Source: CAZYPU01 sp964649665 | GTDB taxonomy: Bacteria; Omnitrophota; Gorgyraeia; JABMRN01; RBG-13-46-9 | Direction: 5' to 3' | Length of the DNA: 64,000 bases | NCBI GenBank assembly: GCA_964649665.1 | Contig: CAZYPU010000002.1 | Location: 1 to 64,000, forward strand | In this document: one piece after another, positions 33,547 to 41,253 of the stretch | Position numbering within the stretch: the stretch's first letter is position 1 | Layout of the letters: each line of letters opens with the position of its first letter | Translations under genes and position numbers: made by a program | Notes under the pieces: model-generated | Seen by the model: the letters and a program-made list of their open reading frames with translations, nothing else | The model's database searches: none | What the model was told of the DNA's origin: nothing

Positions 33547-35083
33547 ACAGCGGGAAACCTGGAAATCGCACTGGGGCATGATAGCGGCTATGATAGGGAC
33601 CGCTATCGGCCTCGGTAATATCTGGAGATTTCCTTACCTTTGCGGCAAGTACGGCGGAGCGACCTTCCTTATTCCTTACGTAATCCTTCTATTCGGAATA
33701 GCGATTTTCGCGATGATGTGCGAGTGGGCCCTCGGCCGCCACACCAAGCGCGAGGCCCTCGGCGCTTTTGACAAGATAAAATTTCCGTTCGGAAGGGACA
33801 TCGGCGCCTGGGGCATAATCGGGCCGTTCTTCCTGTATTCCTATTATATAGTCATAACAAGTTGGGTTATATTTTTCATATTCGCCTCCCTTGAAGGGCT
33901 TTATTTCGGTAAAAACACCGAAACCTTTTTCGCCTCTTTTCTTGGAAGTAAATGGATATTTGCCGTGCATTTCGCTTCCGTCTGCATTACAAGCTGGATC
34001 CTTGCCATGGGCGTGCAAAAGGGCATAGAGAGGGCGTGCAAAATTATGATACCCGCGCTTTTTGTGCTCCTTATAATTGTGGCGGCAAGAAGCGTGACGC
34101 TTCCGGGCGCGGCAGAGGGCGTGGAATTTTACATGAGGCCGAGGTGGGATGGGCTGCTTAACATTGAGACATGGGTTGCGGCGCTGGGCCAGGTATTTTT
34201 TACGCTTAGCCTCGGCATGGGCGCGATGCTTATTTACGGCTCCTATCTTAAAGACGAATGGGGCATACCGGCGAACGCCATGAGCGTGGCGCTGGGGAAT
34301 ACCTCGGCGAGCATCCTCGCGGGGTTTGCTATTTTCCCCGCGGCCTTCGCGCTCGGATTCGGAAAGACCATAGGCGGGGCAGAGTCCATAGGCCTTACTT
34401 TTTTCGTCCTGCCGAAGGTATTTGAGATGATGCCCGGAGGCCACTTCTTCGGGGGGCTATTTTTTATCCTGCTTGCCTTCGGCGCCATATCGAGCGCCAT
34501 AAGTATCCAGGAGCCGGCCATAGCGTGGCTGAAAGACGAGGCCGGATGGTCAAGAAAGAGATCGGCATTTTTTACCGGCGTTATATTGTGGATAATGGGG
34601 TTTCCTTTTATTCTTAACGGCTTTATTAAAGGCACCCTCGGCGCGAAACTGGCGCTGCTTTCGAAAATGGATATTATCATAGGGCAGCTCGCCATACCTG
34701 TATTCGGTATTCTTGCGATAATCGCCGTCGGGTACTTCATGAAAGACCGCGGCTTTGACGAAATGAATAAAAACGCGAGAGTCAAACTCAGCCATACCTG
34801 GCTTAAGCCCTGGATCAGGGCAGTCGTGCCGATTTTCATCGGGCTTTTATTCATATTGACGCTTCTTAAAATTTTGCAGGAGAAAGGCGTCATACCGCCT
34901 GTAATTCCTTCGAAAGCGGCGCTTGAGTTTACCCCGATAGGCATAACGCCCGTTACGATCGTCATGATCGTATTCATATGCGTTCTCTTCTGGGGCGGTT
35001 TTCTGTACACGACGGTGAAGGTGCTGACGGTAGAGAAAGACAAGAAACGGAGAGTAAAACGTGGACTTCACCATTCTCGCTGA
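33539..35083 (+). CDS. neurotransmitter:sodium symporter family transporter
   Basis: Sodium-coupled importer of an amino acid or related amine in the inner membrane. The 514-residue protein shows the NSS hallmark WKSHWGMIAAMIGTAIGLGN at its start, then IWRFPYLCGKYGGATFLIPY. About twelve helices follow, with FFTLSLGMGAMLIYGSYL near 222-239 (TM6 unwound region). The start is GTG at 33539, overlapping the receiver gene by eight bases. Directly behind it, and overlapping by 23 bases, is a 41-residue single-helix protein like MetS, the small partner in MetPS-type NSS transporters, which suggests methionine or branched amino acid uptake. Confidence 0.93.
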   Translation: MTEQRETWKSHWGMIAAMIGTAIGLGNIWRFPYLCGKYGGATFLIPYVILLFGIAIFAMMCEWALGRHTKREALGAFDKIKFPFGRDIGAWGIIGPFFLYSYYIVITSWVIFFIFASLEGLYFGKNTETFFASFLGSKWIFAVHFASVCITSWILAMGVQKGIERACKIMIPALFVLLIIVAARSVTLPGAAEGVEFYMRPRWDGLLNIETWVAALGQVFFTLSLGMGAMLIYGSYLKDEWGIPANAMSVALGNTSASILAGFAIFPAAFALGFGKTIGGAESIGLTFFVLPKVFEMMPGGHFFGGLFFILLAFGAISSAISIQEPAIAWLKDEAGWSRKRSAFFTGVILWIMGFPFILNGFIKGTLGAKLALLSKMDIIIGQLAIPVFGILAIIAVGYFMKDRGFDEMNKNARVKLSHTWLKPWIRAVVPIFIGLLFILTLLKILQEKGVIPPVIPSKAALEFTPIGITPVTIVMIVFICVLFWGGFLYTTVKVLTVEKDKKRRVKRGLHHSR

Positions 35084-35186
35084 TGCGCGCTTCGGCTGGA
35101 CCTTCGTTATATCCGAAATTATCCTTCTATACCTCCTCTTCCTCCTTATCCACCGCCTCGTCGAGCGGAAGCTTAAAGGCAAGTAA
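35061..35186 (+). CDS. MetS-like small subunit of NSS transporter (41 residues)
   Basis: A tiny open frame starting GTG at 35061, with GGAG eight bases upstream, and ending TAA at 35184. The product has a short polar start, one strongly hydrophobic helix (VISEIILLYLLFLLIHRLV) and a basic tail. This matches the size and shape of small NSS partner proteins such as MetS of the MetPS methionine transporter, which are encoded directly after the large subunit. It overlaps the transporter gene by 23 bases in another frame. Confidence 0.7.
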   Translation: MDFTILADARFGWTFVISEIILLYLLFLLIHRLVERKLKGK

Positions 35187-35203
35187 CCGGAAAATTTAGC
35201 AAT

Positions 35204-35461
35204 ATAGGCCTCCGGGGGATGCCTGCGGCGGCTCACACAAAAAATTGTGTAAAGCTCTCTCCGTAGAATTTCTGCGCTGTGCTCGTTGGATTTAAGGAAA
35301 TACAAAAGAAATAGCCGATGGTTTTCTTGTCCGCCGAAGCCTTGGCGTAGGCGGAAACCATCGGCTATTTCTTCGAACTAGACCTGTATACCAACTGCGC
35401 AAGCGCGAAATTCTATTGTCGAGAGCATTCGCCGCCTGGCAGGCATCCCCCGGAGGCCTAT
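35204..35461. repeat. family C long palindrome with nested hairpin (258 bp)
   Basis: Outer arms ATAGGCCTCCGGGGGATGCC and complement pair. Inner arms share GGCTCACACAAAAAATTGTG and GAGAGCATTCGCCGC with the 17085 copy. The centre holds a further hairpin, GAAATAGCCGATGGTTT and complement, itself enclosing TCCGCCGAAGCC / GGCGTAGGCGG. It occupies the first part of a 729-base gene-free stretch. Confidence 0.82.
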
Positions 35462-35528
35462 TCTTACTGTACATTTGAAAGCTAATCCGACAGATCTAAC
35501 CAGGTTAGAATGCCGTCTATATCGACAC

Positions 35529-35850
35529 CTACGGACGGGAGAGAGTCTGTGTGAAGAGCCTTAAAAATTAAGGCGTAGTTTTATGCTTTTTGAGGTTTCC
35601 TTTTGTCACATGTTATGAGACAAAAAGGATTGCAGTTGTCTGAGGCCCACACCGAGCGTATCACCAGCAAGGCGTGTGTGGGCCGAGTTCTGCAATCCCC
35701 TCAAAAAGCTTAAAACTACACCGACCCCCACACCAATTACTATTGGTGTGGGGGATAATTTTTCTTATCAGCTTTAGCAGAAGGCTCTCACACAGGCTCT
35801 CTCCCGGCCGGAGGTAAGTGTGTGAGCCGCTTGGAAAGCATACCCGGAGG
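35529..35850. repeat. multi-hairpin palindromic region upstream of rplM
   Basis: Nested pairs: GTAGTTTTATGCTTTTTGAG (35575) with 35698-35718; GGATTGCAG ... GGCCCACACC (35627-35653) with 35676-35698; and a perfect CCCCCACACCAAT hairpin (35725-35754) followed by an AT-rich tract. The end, 35819-35850, is a single family C arm (complement CCTCCGGGTATGC ...). I see no protein gene here. It could be a composite repeat or a structured RNA. Confidence 0.65.
35725..35754 (+). terminator. possible intrinsic terminator
   Basis: A perfect 13-base-pair stem with a TACT loop, followed by ATAATTTTTCTT. It is the best terminator-like structure after the NSS transporter genes, although it may simply be part of the repeat region. 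Confidence 0.45.
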
Positions 35851-35862
35851 TTTATTTTATGC

Positions 35863-35891
35863 TTGACAATACGGCGGGAATGTGGTAAATT
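35863..35891 (+). promoter_or_regulatory. predicted promoter of rplM-rpsI
   Basis: TTGACA (35863-35868), 17 bases and TAAATT (35886-35891), 24 bases upstream of the rplM ATG, with GGAG in between. Confidence 0.6.
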
Positions 35892-35915
35892 TAGCGTTCT
35901 TATGCGGAGCTTATT

Positions 35916-36344
35916 ATGAAGACAGTGTATGTAAGGCAGGAGGACGTAAAGAGGGAGTGGCACCTGGTGGACGCCAGCGAAAAGGTGCTGGGCAGGCTTG
36001 CTACGGGGATAGCGTCCCTTCTTAAGGGCAAGGGCAAGGTCGCTTATTCTCACCACGTGGACATGGGCGATGGCGTAGTTGTCATAAATGGCGGTAAAAT
36101 AAGGGTTACCGGCAAAAAGCCCCAGCAGAAGGTATACAAGAGGTTCTCCGGTTACCCGGGCGGCTTGAAACTCGAGACATACGAATCCTTATTTAAAAGA
36201 AGGCCGAATGAGGTGTTGAGGCACGCCGTAAAGGGCATGCTTCCGAAGAACAAGCTCGGCAGAAGAATGATAAAGAGATTAAAGATTTACGCAGACGACA
36301 AGCACGACCAGGCGGCGCAAAAGCCGAAAAAAATTAAGCTGTAA
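35916..36344 (+). CDS. rplM: 50S ribosomal protein L13
   Basis: Early-assembling protein of the large ribosomal subunit. The 142-residue protein has the standard length and pattern: WHLVDASEKVLGRLAT near residue 15, DMGDGVVVINGGKIRVTGKK near 51, VYKRFSGYPGGLK near 75, and the signature AVKGMLPKNKLGR near 105. It forms the usual operon with rpsI nine bases downstream, driven by a clear promoter. The last 25 residues are rich in Lys and Ala. Confidence 0.97.
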   Translation: MKTVYVRQEDVKREWHLVDASEKVLGRLATGIASLLKGKGKVAYSHHVDMGDGVVVINGGKIRVTGKKPQQKVYKRFSGYPGGLKLETYESLFKRRPNEVLRHAVKGMLPKNKLGRRMIKRLKIYADDKHDQAAQKPKKIKL

Positions 36345-36353
36345 GAAAGAATC

Positions 36354-36758
36354 ATGACAGAACAAGCGAAAACAATGCAAATAATGGCGACGGGGCGGCG
36401 GAAAGAATCCACGGCACGGGTTTATTTACGCGAGGGGAAAGGCAAACTCCGCGTGAATAAACGCGAATTCCGCGATTATTTTCCGCGGGAGTCACACAGG
36501 CTGATCATAAACCAGCCGATTAACGTAGCCGATCTCCAGAATAAACTGGACATTTTTGCCACGATAAAAGGCGGCGGCGTAAGCGGTCAGGCGCAGGCCC
36601 TAAGGCACGGAATTTCGAGGGCGATCATAAAGCTTGACGAAACGAAGCGGCAGGTTATGAAAAAAGCCGGATTCCTCACGAGGGACCCCAGGGCCAAGGA
36701 GAGAAAGAAATACGGCAGAAAACGCGCGAGAAAAAAGTTCCAGTATTCCAAACGCTAA
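36354..36758 (+). CDS. rpsI: 30S ribosomal protein S9
   Basis: Small-subunit protein whose C-terminal tail reaches the P-site tRNA. The 134-residue protein has TGRRKESTARVYLREGKG near residue 12, GGGVSGQAQALRHGISRA near 77, and the universal tail ending KKFQYSKR. The ATG at 36354 gives ten residues before the usual ATGRRK start. The ATG at 36384 is an alternative that better fits the family. It is followed by an intrinsic terminator that overlaps the next promoter. Confidence 0.96.
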   Translation: MTEQAKTMQIMATGRRKESTARVYLREGKGKLRVNKREFRDYFPRESHRLIINQPINVADLQNKLDIFATIKGGGVSGQAQALRHGISRAIIKLDETKRQVMKKAGFLTRDPRAKERKKYGRKRARKKFQYSKR

Positions 36759-36766
36759 TTTTTTAG

Positions 36767-36824
36767 AAAGCCCACTCTGTTAAGTTCCCGACGAGGAAAT
36801 GTGTTGACAGTGTGGGCTTTTTTT
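36767..36824 (+). terminator. intrinsic terminator of rplM-rpsI
   Basis: Arms AAAGCCCACTCTGT (36767-36780) and ACAGTGTGGGCTTT (36807-36820), with two mismatches, are followed by a T run. The right arm also forms part of the argC promoter. Confidence 0.75.
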
Positions 36825-36832
36825 ATTATAAT
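36804..36832 (+). promoter_or_regulatory. consensus promoter of the arginine operon
   Basis: TTGACA (36804-36809), 17 bases and TATAAT (36827-36832), a perfect sigma70 consensus. It overlaps the right arm and T run of the rpsI terminator. A roughly 65-base leader precedes argC. No obvious ArgR box was recognised. Confidence 0.8.
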
Positions 36833-36903
36833 GAGGCTAGATTTACGCCGACGGAAACGTCGACGGAAATTAGAAGGCCGGATGATAATTTAAGGAGGTA
36901 GAT

Positions 36904-37914
36904 GTGCTAAGGGTAGGTGTAATAGGCGCAACCGGATATACGGGCGAGGAAATCATAAAGATTCTTGCCCGGCATAAGGATGTCAAGATAACGGTTCTTC
37001 AGGCGGTCGTGGAAAGCGAGGCCCCGATATCGAAAATATTCCCTCAGCTTGCGGGAAAAATCGACTTAGTCTGCAAAAAGCCCGACGTGAAAAAAGCAAA
37101 AGATTCGGCGGACCTGTTTTTTCTCGCTCTGCCGCACACGGTTTCGATGTCAGTCGCGCCGGAATTTCTTAAAGAGGGAAAAAAGGTCATAGACCTTAGC
37201 GCGGACTACAGGCTGGACGTCAACGAATACGAGAAATGGTACGGGGTGAAGCATAAAGACGCCCTGAATATCAAAAAGGCCGTGTACGGGCTGCCGGAAC
37301 TTTTCAGGGACAAAATAAAGAAGGCGAAGCTCGTAGCGAATCCCGGCTGCTACCCGACGGGCGCCTCGCTCGGCGCCCTGCCGCTCGTTAAAGCCGGCCT
37401 TATAGATCTAAGCACTATAATAGTCGACGCGAAAAGCGGCGCGACCGGAGCCGGCAGAAAAGCGCACATTTCCCTTTCGTTTTCGGAAGTTAACGAAAAT
37501 GTGAAAGCTTATAAGATTAATGAGCACCAGCACAAACCCGAGATTGCCATGGTAATAGGCGGCGTAGCCAAAGAAGCGGTGAATATTGTATTTGTGCCGC
37601 ATCTCATTCCCGTAAACAGGGGAATACTTTCAACGGTCTATATGGACCTTGACAGGGACGTCGGCGCCCTTAAGATAAACCAAATTTATGAAGATTTTTA
37701 CAGGAAAGAACCGTTCGTGAGGGTTATGGAAGAAGGCGAACTTCCGGCGCTCAGGGATGTACAGCATACGAATTTCTGCAACATAGGGATTAAGGTAACG
37801 GGAAAAAAAGTAATCGCCGTAAGCTGTATCGATAATCTTCTGAAGGGGGCGGCGGGGCAGGCTGTCCAGAATATGAACATAATGTGCGGATTCACAGAAG
37901 GCGAAGGATTATGA
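36904..37914 (+). CDS. argC: N-acetyl-gamma-glutamyl-phosphate reductase
   Basis: Reduces N-acetylglutamyl phosphate to the semialdehyde in arginine synthesis. The 336-residue protein has VGVIGATGYTGEE at the start, FLALPHTVSM near 75 and the catalytic cysteine Cys149 in NPGCYPTGA. HINEHQHKPEI-like and VPHLIPVNRGI stretches follow. It starts with GTG at 36904, six bases after an AAGGAGG site. It is the first gene of the argCJBDFGH run and overlaps argJ by four bases. Confidence 0.96.
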   Translation: MLRVGVIGATGYTGEEIIKILARHKDVKITVLQAVVESEAPISKIFPQLAGKIDLVCKKPDVKKAKDSADLFFLALPHTVSMSVAPEFLKEGKKVIDLSADYRLDVNEYEKWYGVKHKDALNIKKAVYGLPELFRDKIKKAKLVANPGCYPTGASLGALPLVKAGLIDLSTIIVDAKSGATGAGRKAHISLSFSEVNENVKAYKINEHQHKPEIAMVIGGVAKEAVNIVFVPHLIPVNRGILSTVYMDLDRDVGALKINQIYEDFYRKEPFVRVMEEGELPALRDVQHTNFCNIGIKVTGKKVIAVSCIDNLLKGAAGQAVQNMNIMCGFTEGEGL

Positions 37915-39101
37915 GATACGCATTGCCCAAGGGCTTCCTGGCAAGCGGAACGCATTGCGGCATAAAAAGGTTTAAAAAGGATCTCGCCCTGATTTATTCA
38001 AAGACGGGGTGTAAGGCGGTCGGCGTATTTACGAAAAACAGGGTAAAGGCCGCGCCCCTTGCGGTTTCAAAGATGATTTTAAAAAAGGGCGCGCCGATAA
38101 GAGCCGTTGTAGTAAACAGTGGCAACGCCAACTGCTGCACGGGCTGGTACGGCGTAAGGGACGCGAAGAGAATGATTAACGCCGCCTGTCAGAACCTAAG
38201 ATTGAAATTTAACAGCGTCCTGGTATCGTCCACGGGGATTATCGGCAAGAGGCTGCCCATAGACATAATAGAAGAGGCCATGCCGAAGCTTGCAGGGAGG
38301 CTTTCTCACAAAGGGCTTGTCACAGCGGCGAGCGCCATAATGACCACTGATAAAAAACTGAAACTTTGTGTAGAGAAAATTAAAATCGGAAGAAAACAGG
38401 TCATTGTAAGCGGTTTTGCCAAGGGCGCGGGCATGATACACCCCAATATGGCGACGATGCTTTGTTTTGTGATGACTGACGCCAGGATAGACAAGAGCGC
38501 TTTAAAGTCCGCCCTGAAGAAAGCGTGCGACGGATCCTTTAACGCCATAACGATCGAGGGCGACATGAGCACAAATGACATGGTGCTTCTTCTTGCCGGC
38601 GGCCTGGCGGGCAATAAAACGATAAAGAAAGGAACCAGGGAGTATGACACGTTTTCAAAAGCGCTCGAAAACGTGACTTTAAAACTCGCGAAAGATATAA
38701 TTCAGGACGGAGAGGGCGCCACTAAGTTTGTAACGGTTTATGTCGAAAGCGCGAAGACTTCCGGCGACGCCGAAAAGGCCGCAAGGGCAATCGCCAATTC
38801 ATGCCTTGTAAAGACGAGCATACACGGCGAGAACCCGAACTGGGGCAGGGTCGCCTCCGCGGTAGGCGCAAGCGGCGTAAAAGGCATAAGACAGAACAGG
38901 TTCGAAATATATCTGGACGGGATACTCGTTTTTAAGGGCGGTAAATTTACCACGCCCGCGAAGACGAAACTTTCAAAGATATACAAGAGAAAAAACGTTG
39001 AGATAGCGGTGAATCTTAATATGGGCAAAAGCTCCGCGGTAATCTGGACGTGCGATTTGTCTAAGCGCTACGTCGAGATCAACTCACATTACATGACATG
39101 A
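37911..39101 (+). CDS. argJ: glutamate N-acetyltransferase / amino-acid acetyltransferase
   Basis: Moves the acetyl group from N-acetylornithine to glutamate, recycling it, and may also acetylate glutamate from acetyl-CoA. The roughly 396-residue precursor is self-cleaved at the conserved threonine in IEGDMSTNDM. VVVNSGNANCCTG near 65 and the KTSIHGENPNWGRV stretch near 300 are typical. The ATG at 37911 overlaps the argC stop (ATGA). An upstream in-frame ATG at 37884 is less likely. With argJ present the pathway is cyclic, which fits the absence of argE here. Confidence 0.95.
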   Translation: MRYALPKGFLASGTHCGIKRFKKDLALIYSKTGCKAVGVFTKNRVKAAPLAVSKMILKKGAPIRAVVVNSGNANCCTGWYGVRDAKRMINAACQNLRLKFNSVLVSSTGIIGKRLPIDIIEEAMPKLAGRLSHKGLVTAASAIMTTDKKLKLCVEKIKIGRKQVIVSGFAKGAGMIHPNMATMLCFVMTDARIDKSALKSALKKACDGSFNAITIEGDMSTNDMVLLLAGGLAGNKTIKKGTREYDTFSKALENVTLKLAKDIIQDGEGATKFVTVYVESAKTSGDAEKAARAIANSCLVKTSIHGENPNWGRVASAVGASGVKGIRQNRFEIYLDGILVFKGGKFTTPAKTKLSKIYKRKNVEIAVNLNMGKSSAVIWTCDLSKRYVEINSHYMT

Positions 39102-39108
39102 GGCAGGT

Positions 39109-39996
39109 ATGGAAGACGCGATAAAGAAATCGAGCGTTTTGATAGAGGCTTTACCTTACATAAAGAAATTTTTTCATAAGATATTCGTGATCAAGTTCGG
39201 CGGCTCGGCGCTCGCCGATAAAAAAATAAGGAACAGCGTGCTTGAGGATATCGTGTTCATGAATTACGCCGGCATGAAGCCGGTGCTTGTCCACGGCGGA
39301 GGGCCTTTTATAAACGAAAAACTCAAAGACGCGAAGAAAAAGATCAGGTTTGTCGATGGCCTCAGGGTTACCGACAAAAAGACGATGGAAATCGTAGACA
39401 GCGCCCTTACGGAAGTAAACGCTGTCCTGGTGGATGAGATAAAAAAGATGGGTTCGGAAGCTTTCGGGCTCAGCGGAAAAGAGAACAAGCTTATAATTGC
39501 GAAAAAGATAAAGCACAGGGAGGACATCGGTTTCGCAGGCGCCGTTGAATCCGTGGATACGACAGTGCTCGGGAAACTTATAGACGATAATATTATTCCG
39601 GTGATCTCACCGGTAGCAATGGGCGCTGACGGCGAGCTTTATAACGTAAACGCCGACGAAGCGGCAAGCCGTATTGCCATGGCCCTTAAGGCCGAAAAGC
39701 TTTTTATCCTTACCAACGTAATGGGTATTATGAAGGAGCAGGGTGATCCCGGGACGCTTTATCGTTCTTTAAGCCTTTCGGATGCGGAGGTGCTGATGAA
39801 AACGAAGATCATATCCGAAGGGATGATCCCGAAGGCAAGGGCGTGCACCAACGCCCTGGAAGACAAGGTAAGGAAAGCGCACATTATCGATGGCAATCTG
39901 TCTCACGCGCTTCTTCTCGAAATATTTACGGATAAAGGGATAGGTACGGAAATAATTAAGCTGGGAAGGCGAACGAAAGCGACGGAAGGGTTATGA
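39109..39996 (+). CDS. argB: acetylglutamate kinase
   Basis: Phosphorylates N-acetylglutamate with ATP. The 295-residue amino-acid-kinase-fold protein has IKFGGSALADK near residue 29, the substrate loop VLVHGGGPFINEKL near 58, GLRVTDKKTMEIV near 84, and YNVNADEAASRIA near 178. The extra N-terminal helix of about 25 residues is like that of arginine-inhibited, hexameric ArgB, so feedback control by arginine is possible. It starts seven bases after argJ and overlaps argD by four bases. Confidence 0.95.
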   Translation: MEDAIKKSSVLIEALPYIKKFFHKIFVIKFGGSALADKKIRNSVLEDIVFMNYAGMKPVLVHGGGPFINEKLKDAKKKIRFVDGLRVTDKKTMEIVDSALTEVNAVLVDEIKKMGSEAFGLSGKENKLIIAKKIKHREDIGFAGAVESVDTTVLGKLIDDNIIPVISPVAMGADGELYNVNADEAASRIAMALKAEKLFILTNVMGIMKEQGDPGTLYRSLSLSDAEVLMKTKIISEGMIPKARACTNALEDKVRKAHIIDGNLSHALLLEIFTDKGIGTEIIKLGRRTKATEGL

Positions 39997-41177
39997 ACGC
40001 CAGAAACGTTATAGAGTTATACGACAAATACGTGATGCGGACATACACAAGGGTGCCGCTTGTTCTTGAGAAGGCGAAGGGCGCTCTTCTAGAGGATATC
40101 GAAGGAAAAAAATACCTGGATTTTTTTCCGGGATGGGCGGTAAGCGGGATAGGGCATTGCCACCCGAGCGTTGTGGCGGCAATTTCAAAGCAGGCGAAAA
40201 AGCTTATTCACGTTTCCAATAATTATTACAGCGCGCTTCAGGGGGCGCTTGCCGAAAAGATTATCGGGCATTCTTTTCCGGGAAAGGTGTTTTTCTGCAA
40301 TTCCGGGGCAGAAGCCAACGAGGGAGCCGTTAAACTCGCCAGAAAATACGGCCATAAAAGGGGAAGATACGAAGTTATAACTATGGATAAGTCCTTTCAC
40401 GGAAGGACGCTCGCGATGATAGCGGCTACCGGGCAGGAGAAGGTTAAGCTCGGTTTTGAGCCTTTACCCGAAGGCTTCAGACATGTTCCGTTCGGCGACG
40501 CGCTCGCCCTGGAAAATGCCGTAACGAAGAAAACCGCGGCGGTAATGATGGAGCTTATCCAGTGCGAGGGCGGTATTAATATCGCGAAGGCCGAATACGT
40601 AAGAAAGGTGCGGGAAATCTGCGATAAAAACGATATAGTGCTTATTTTTGACGAGGTCCAGACAGGCATGGGTAGAACGGGCAAGATGTTCTGCTATCAA
40701 AATTATGGAATAAAGCCCGACGTGATTACGCTCGCGAAATCACTCGGCGGCGGGCTTCCCATAGGCGCCATTGTGGCAAGTTCCGAATTCGCCGATGTGC
40801 TGGGTCCCGGTTCACACGCCTCGACCTTCGGTGGTAGTCCCCTTGCCTCGGCCGCCGCGCTCGGGGTATTTAAAGCCATTGAAAAAGATAAATTGCTGCG
40901 AAACGCCGTAAAGCAGGGCAGGTATCTGGCGGGAAAGCTCAAAGCCCTTAAAAAGAAACACAATGTTATAAAAGGAGTGAGGGGCATTGCCCTGACGATC
41001 GGAGTTGAATTAACCATAGACGGCCAGGCGATATACGAGAAATGCCTCGAGAAGGGGCTTCTTATAAACTGCACGCAGAAAAATGTTTTAAGAATAATGC
41101 CCTCGCTTACTGTTACTAAGGCCGAGATCGATAAGGCGATGGCTATTTTGGAAAGCGTCATTGCGAGGGCGCGATAG
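39993..41177 (+). CDS. argD: acetylornithine aminotransferase
   Basis: PLP enzyme that makes N-acetylornithine from the semialdehyde and glutamate. The 394-residue protein has the class III pattern: FFPGWAVSGIGHCHP near 43, FCNSGAEANEGAVKLAR near 100, FDEVQTGMGRTG near 217 and the PLP lysine in ITLAKSLGGGLPIGA near 248. Its last seven codons, encoding VIARAR and the stop, are the first bases of a family A repeat (41158-41236), so the repeat has provided the C-terminus. It overlaps argB by four bases. Confidence 0.95.
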   Translation: MNARNVIELYDKYVMRTYTRVPLVLEKAKGALLEDIEGKKYLDFFPGWAVSGIGHCHPSVVAAISKQAKKLIHVSNNYYSALQGALAEKIIGHSFPGKVFFCNSGAEANEGAVKLARKYGHKRGRYEVITMDKSFHGRTLAMIAATGQEKVKLGFEPLPEGFRHVPFGDALALENAVTKKTAAVMMELIQCEGGINIAKAEYVRKVREICDKNDIVLIFDEVQTGMGRTGKMFCYQNYGIKPDVITLAKSLGGGLPIGAIVASSEFADVLGPGSHASTFGGSPLASAAALGVFKAIEKDKLLRNAVKQGRYLAGKLKALKKKHNVIKGVRGIALTIGVELTIDGQAIYEKCLEKGLLINCTQKNVLRIMPSLTVTKAEIDKAMAILESVIARAR

Positions 41178-41236
41178 CGCCCGAAGCAATCCCAAACGAT
41201 GAGATTGCTTCGGCGCCTTTGGCGCCTCGCAATGAC
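41158..41236. repeat. family A palindromic repeat at argD 3' end
   Basis: GTCATTGCGAG (41158-41168) pairs with CTCGCAATGAC (41226-41236), with GAAGCAATC / GATTGCTTC central arms. Codons for the end of argD, including TAG, lie in its left part. Confidence 0.9.
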
Positions 41237-41253
41237 AAGATGGGAATAAACAA

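Noticed and set aside
34243..35043. 266-codon open frame on the - strand opposite the NSS transporter
   Set aside because: Composition mirrors the transporter codons and no start signal is present.
35529..35850. Multi-hairpin region considered as tmRNA, RNase P RNA or 6S RNA
   Set aside because: None of the conserved segments of these RNAs (for example the tRNA-like ends of tmRNA) could be found.
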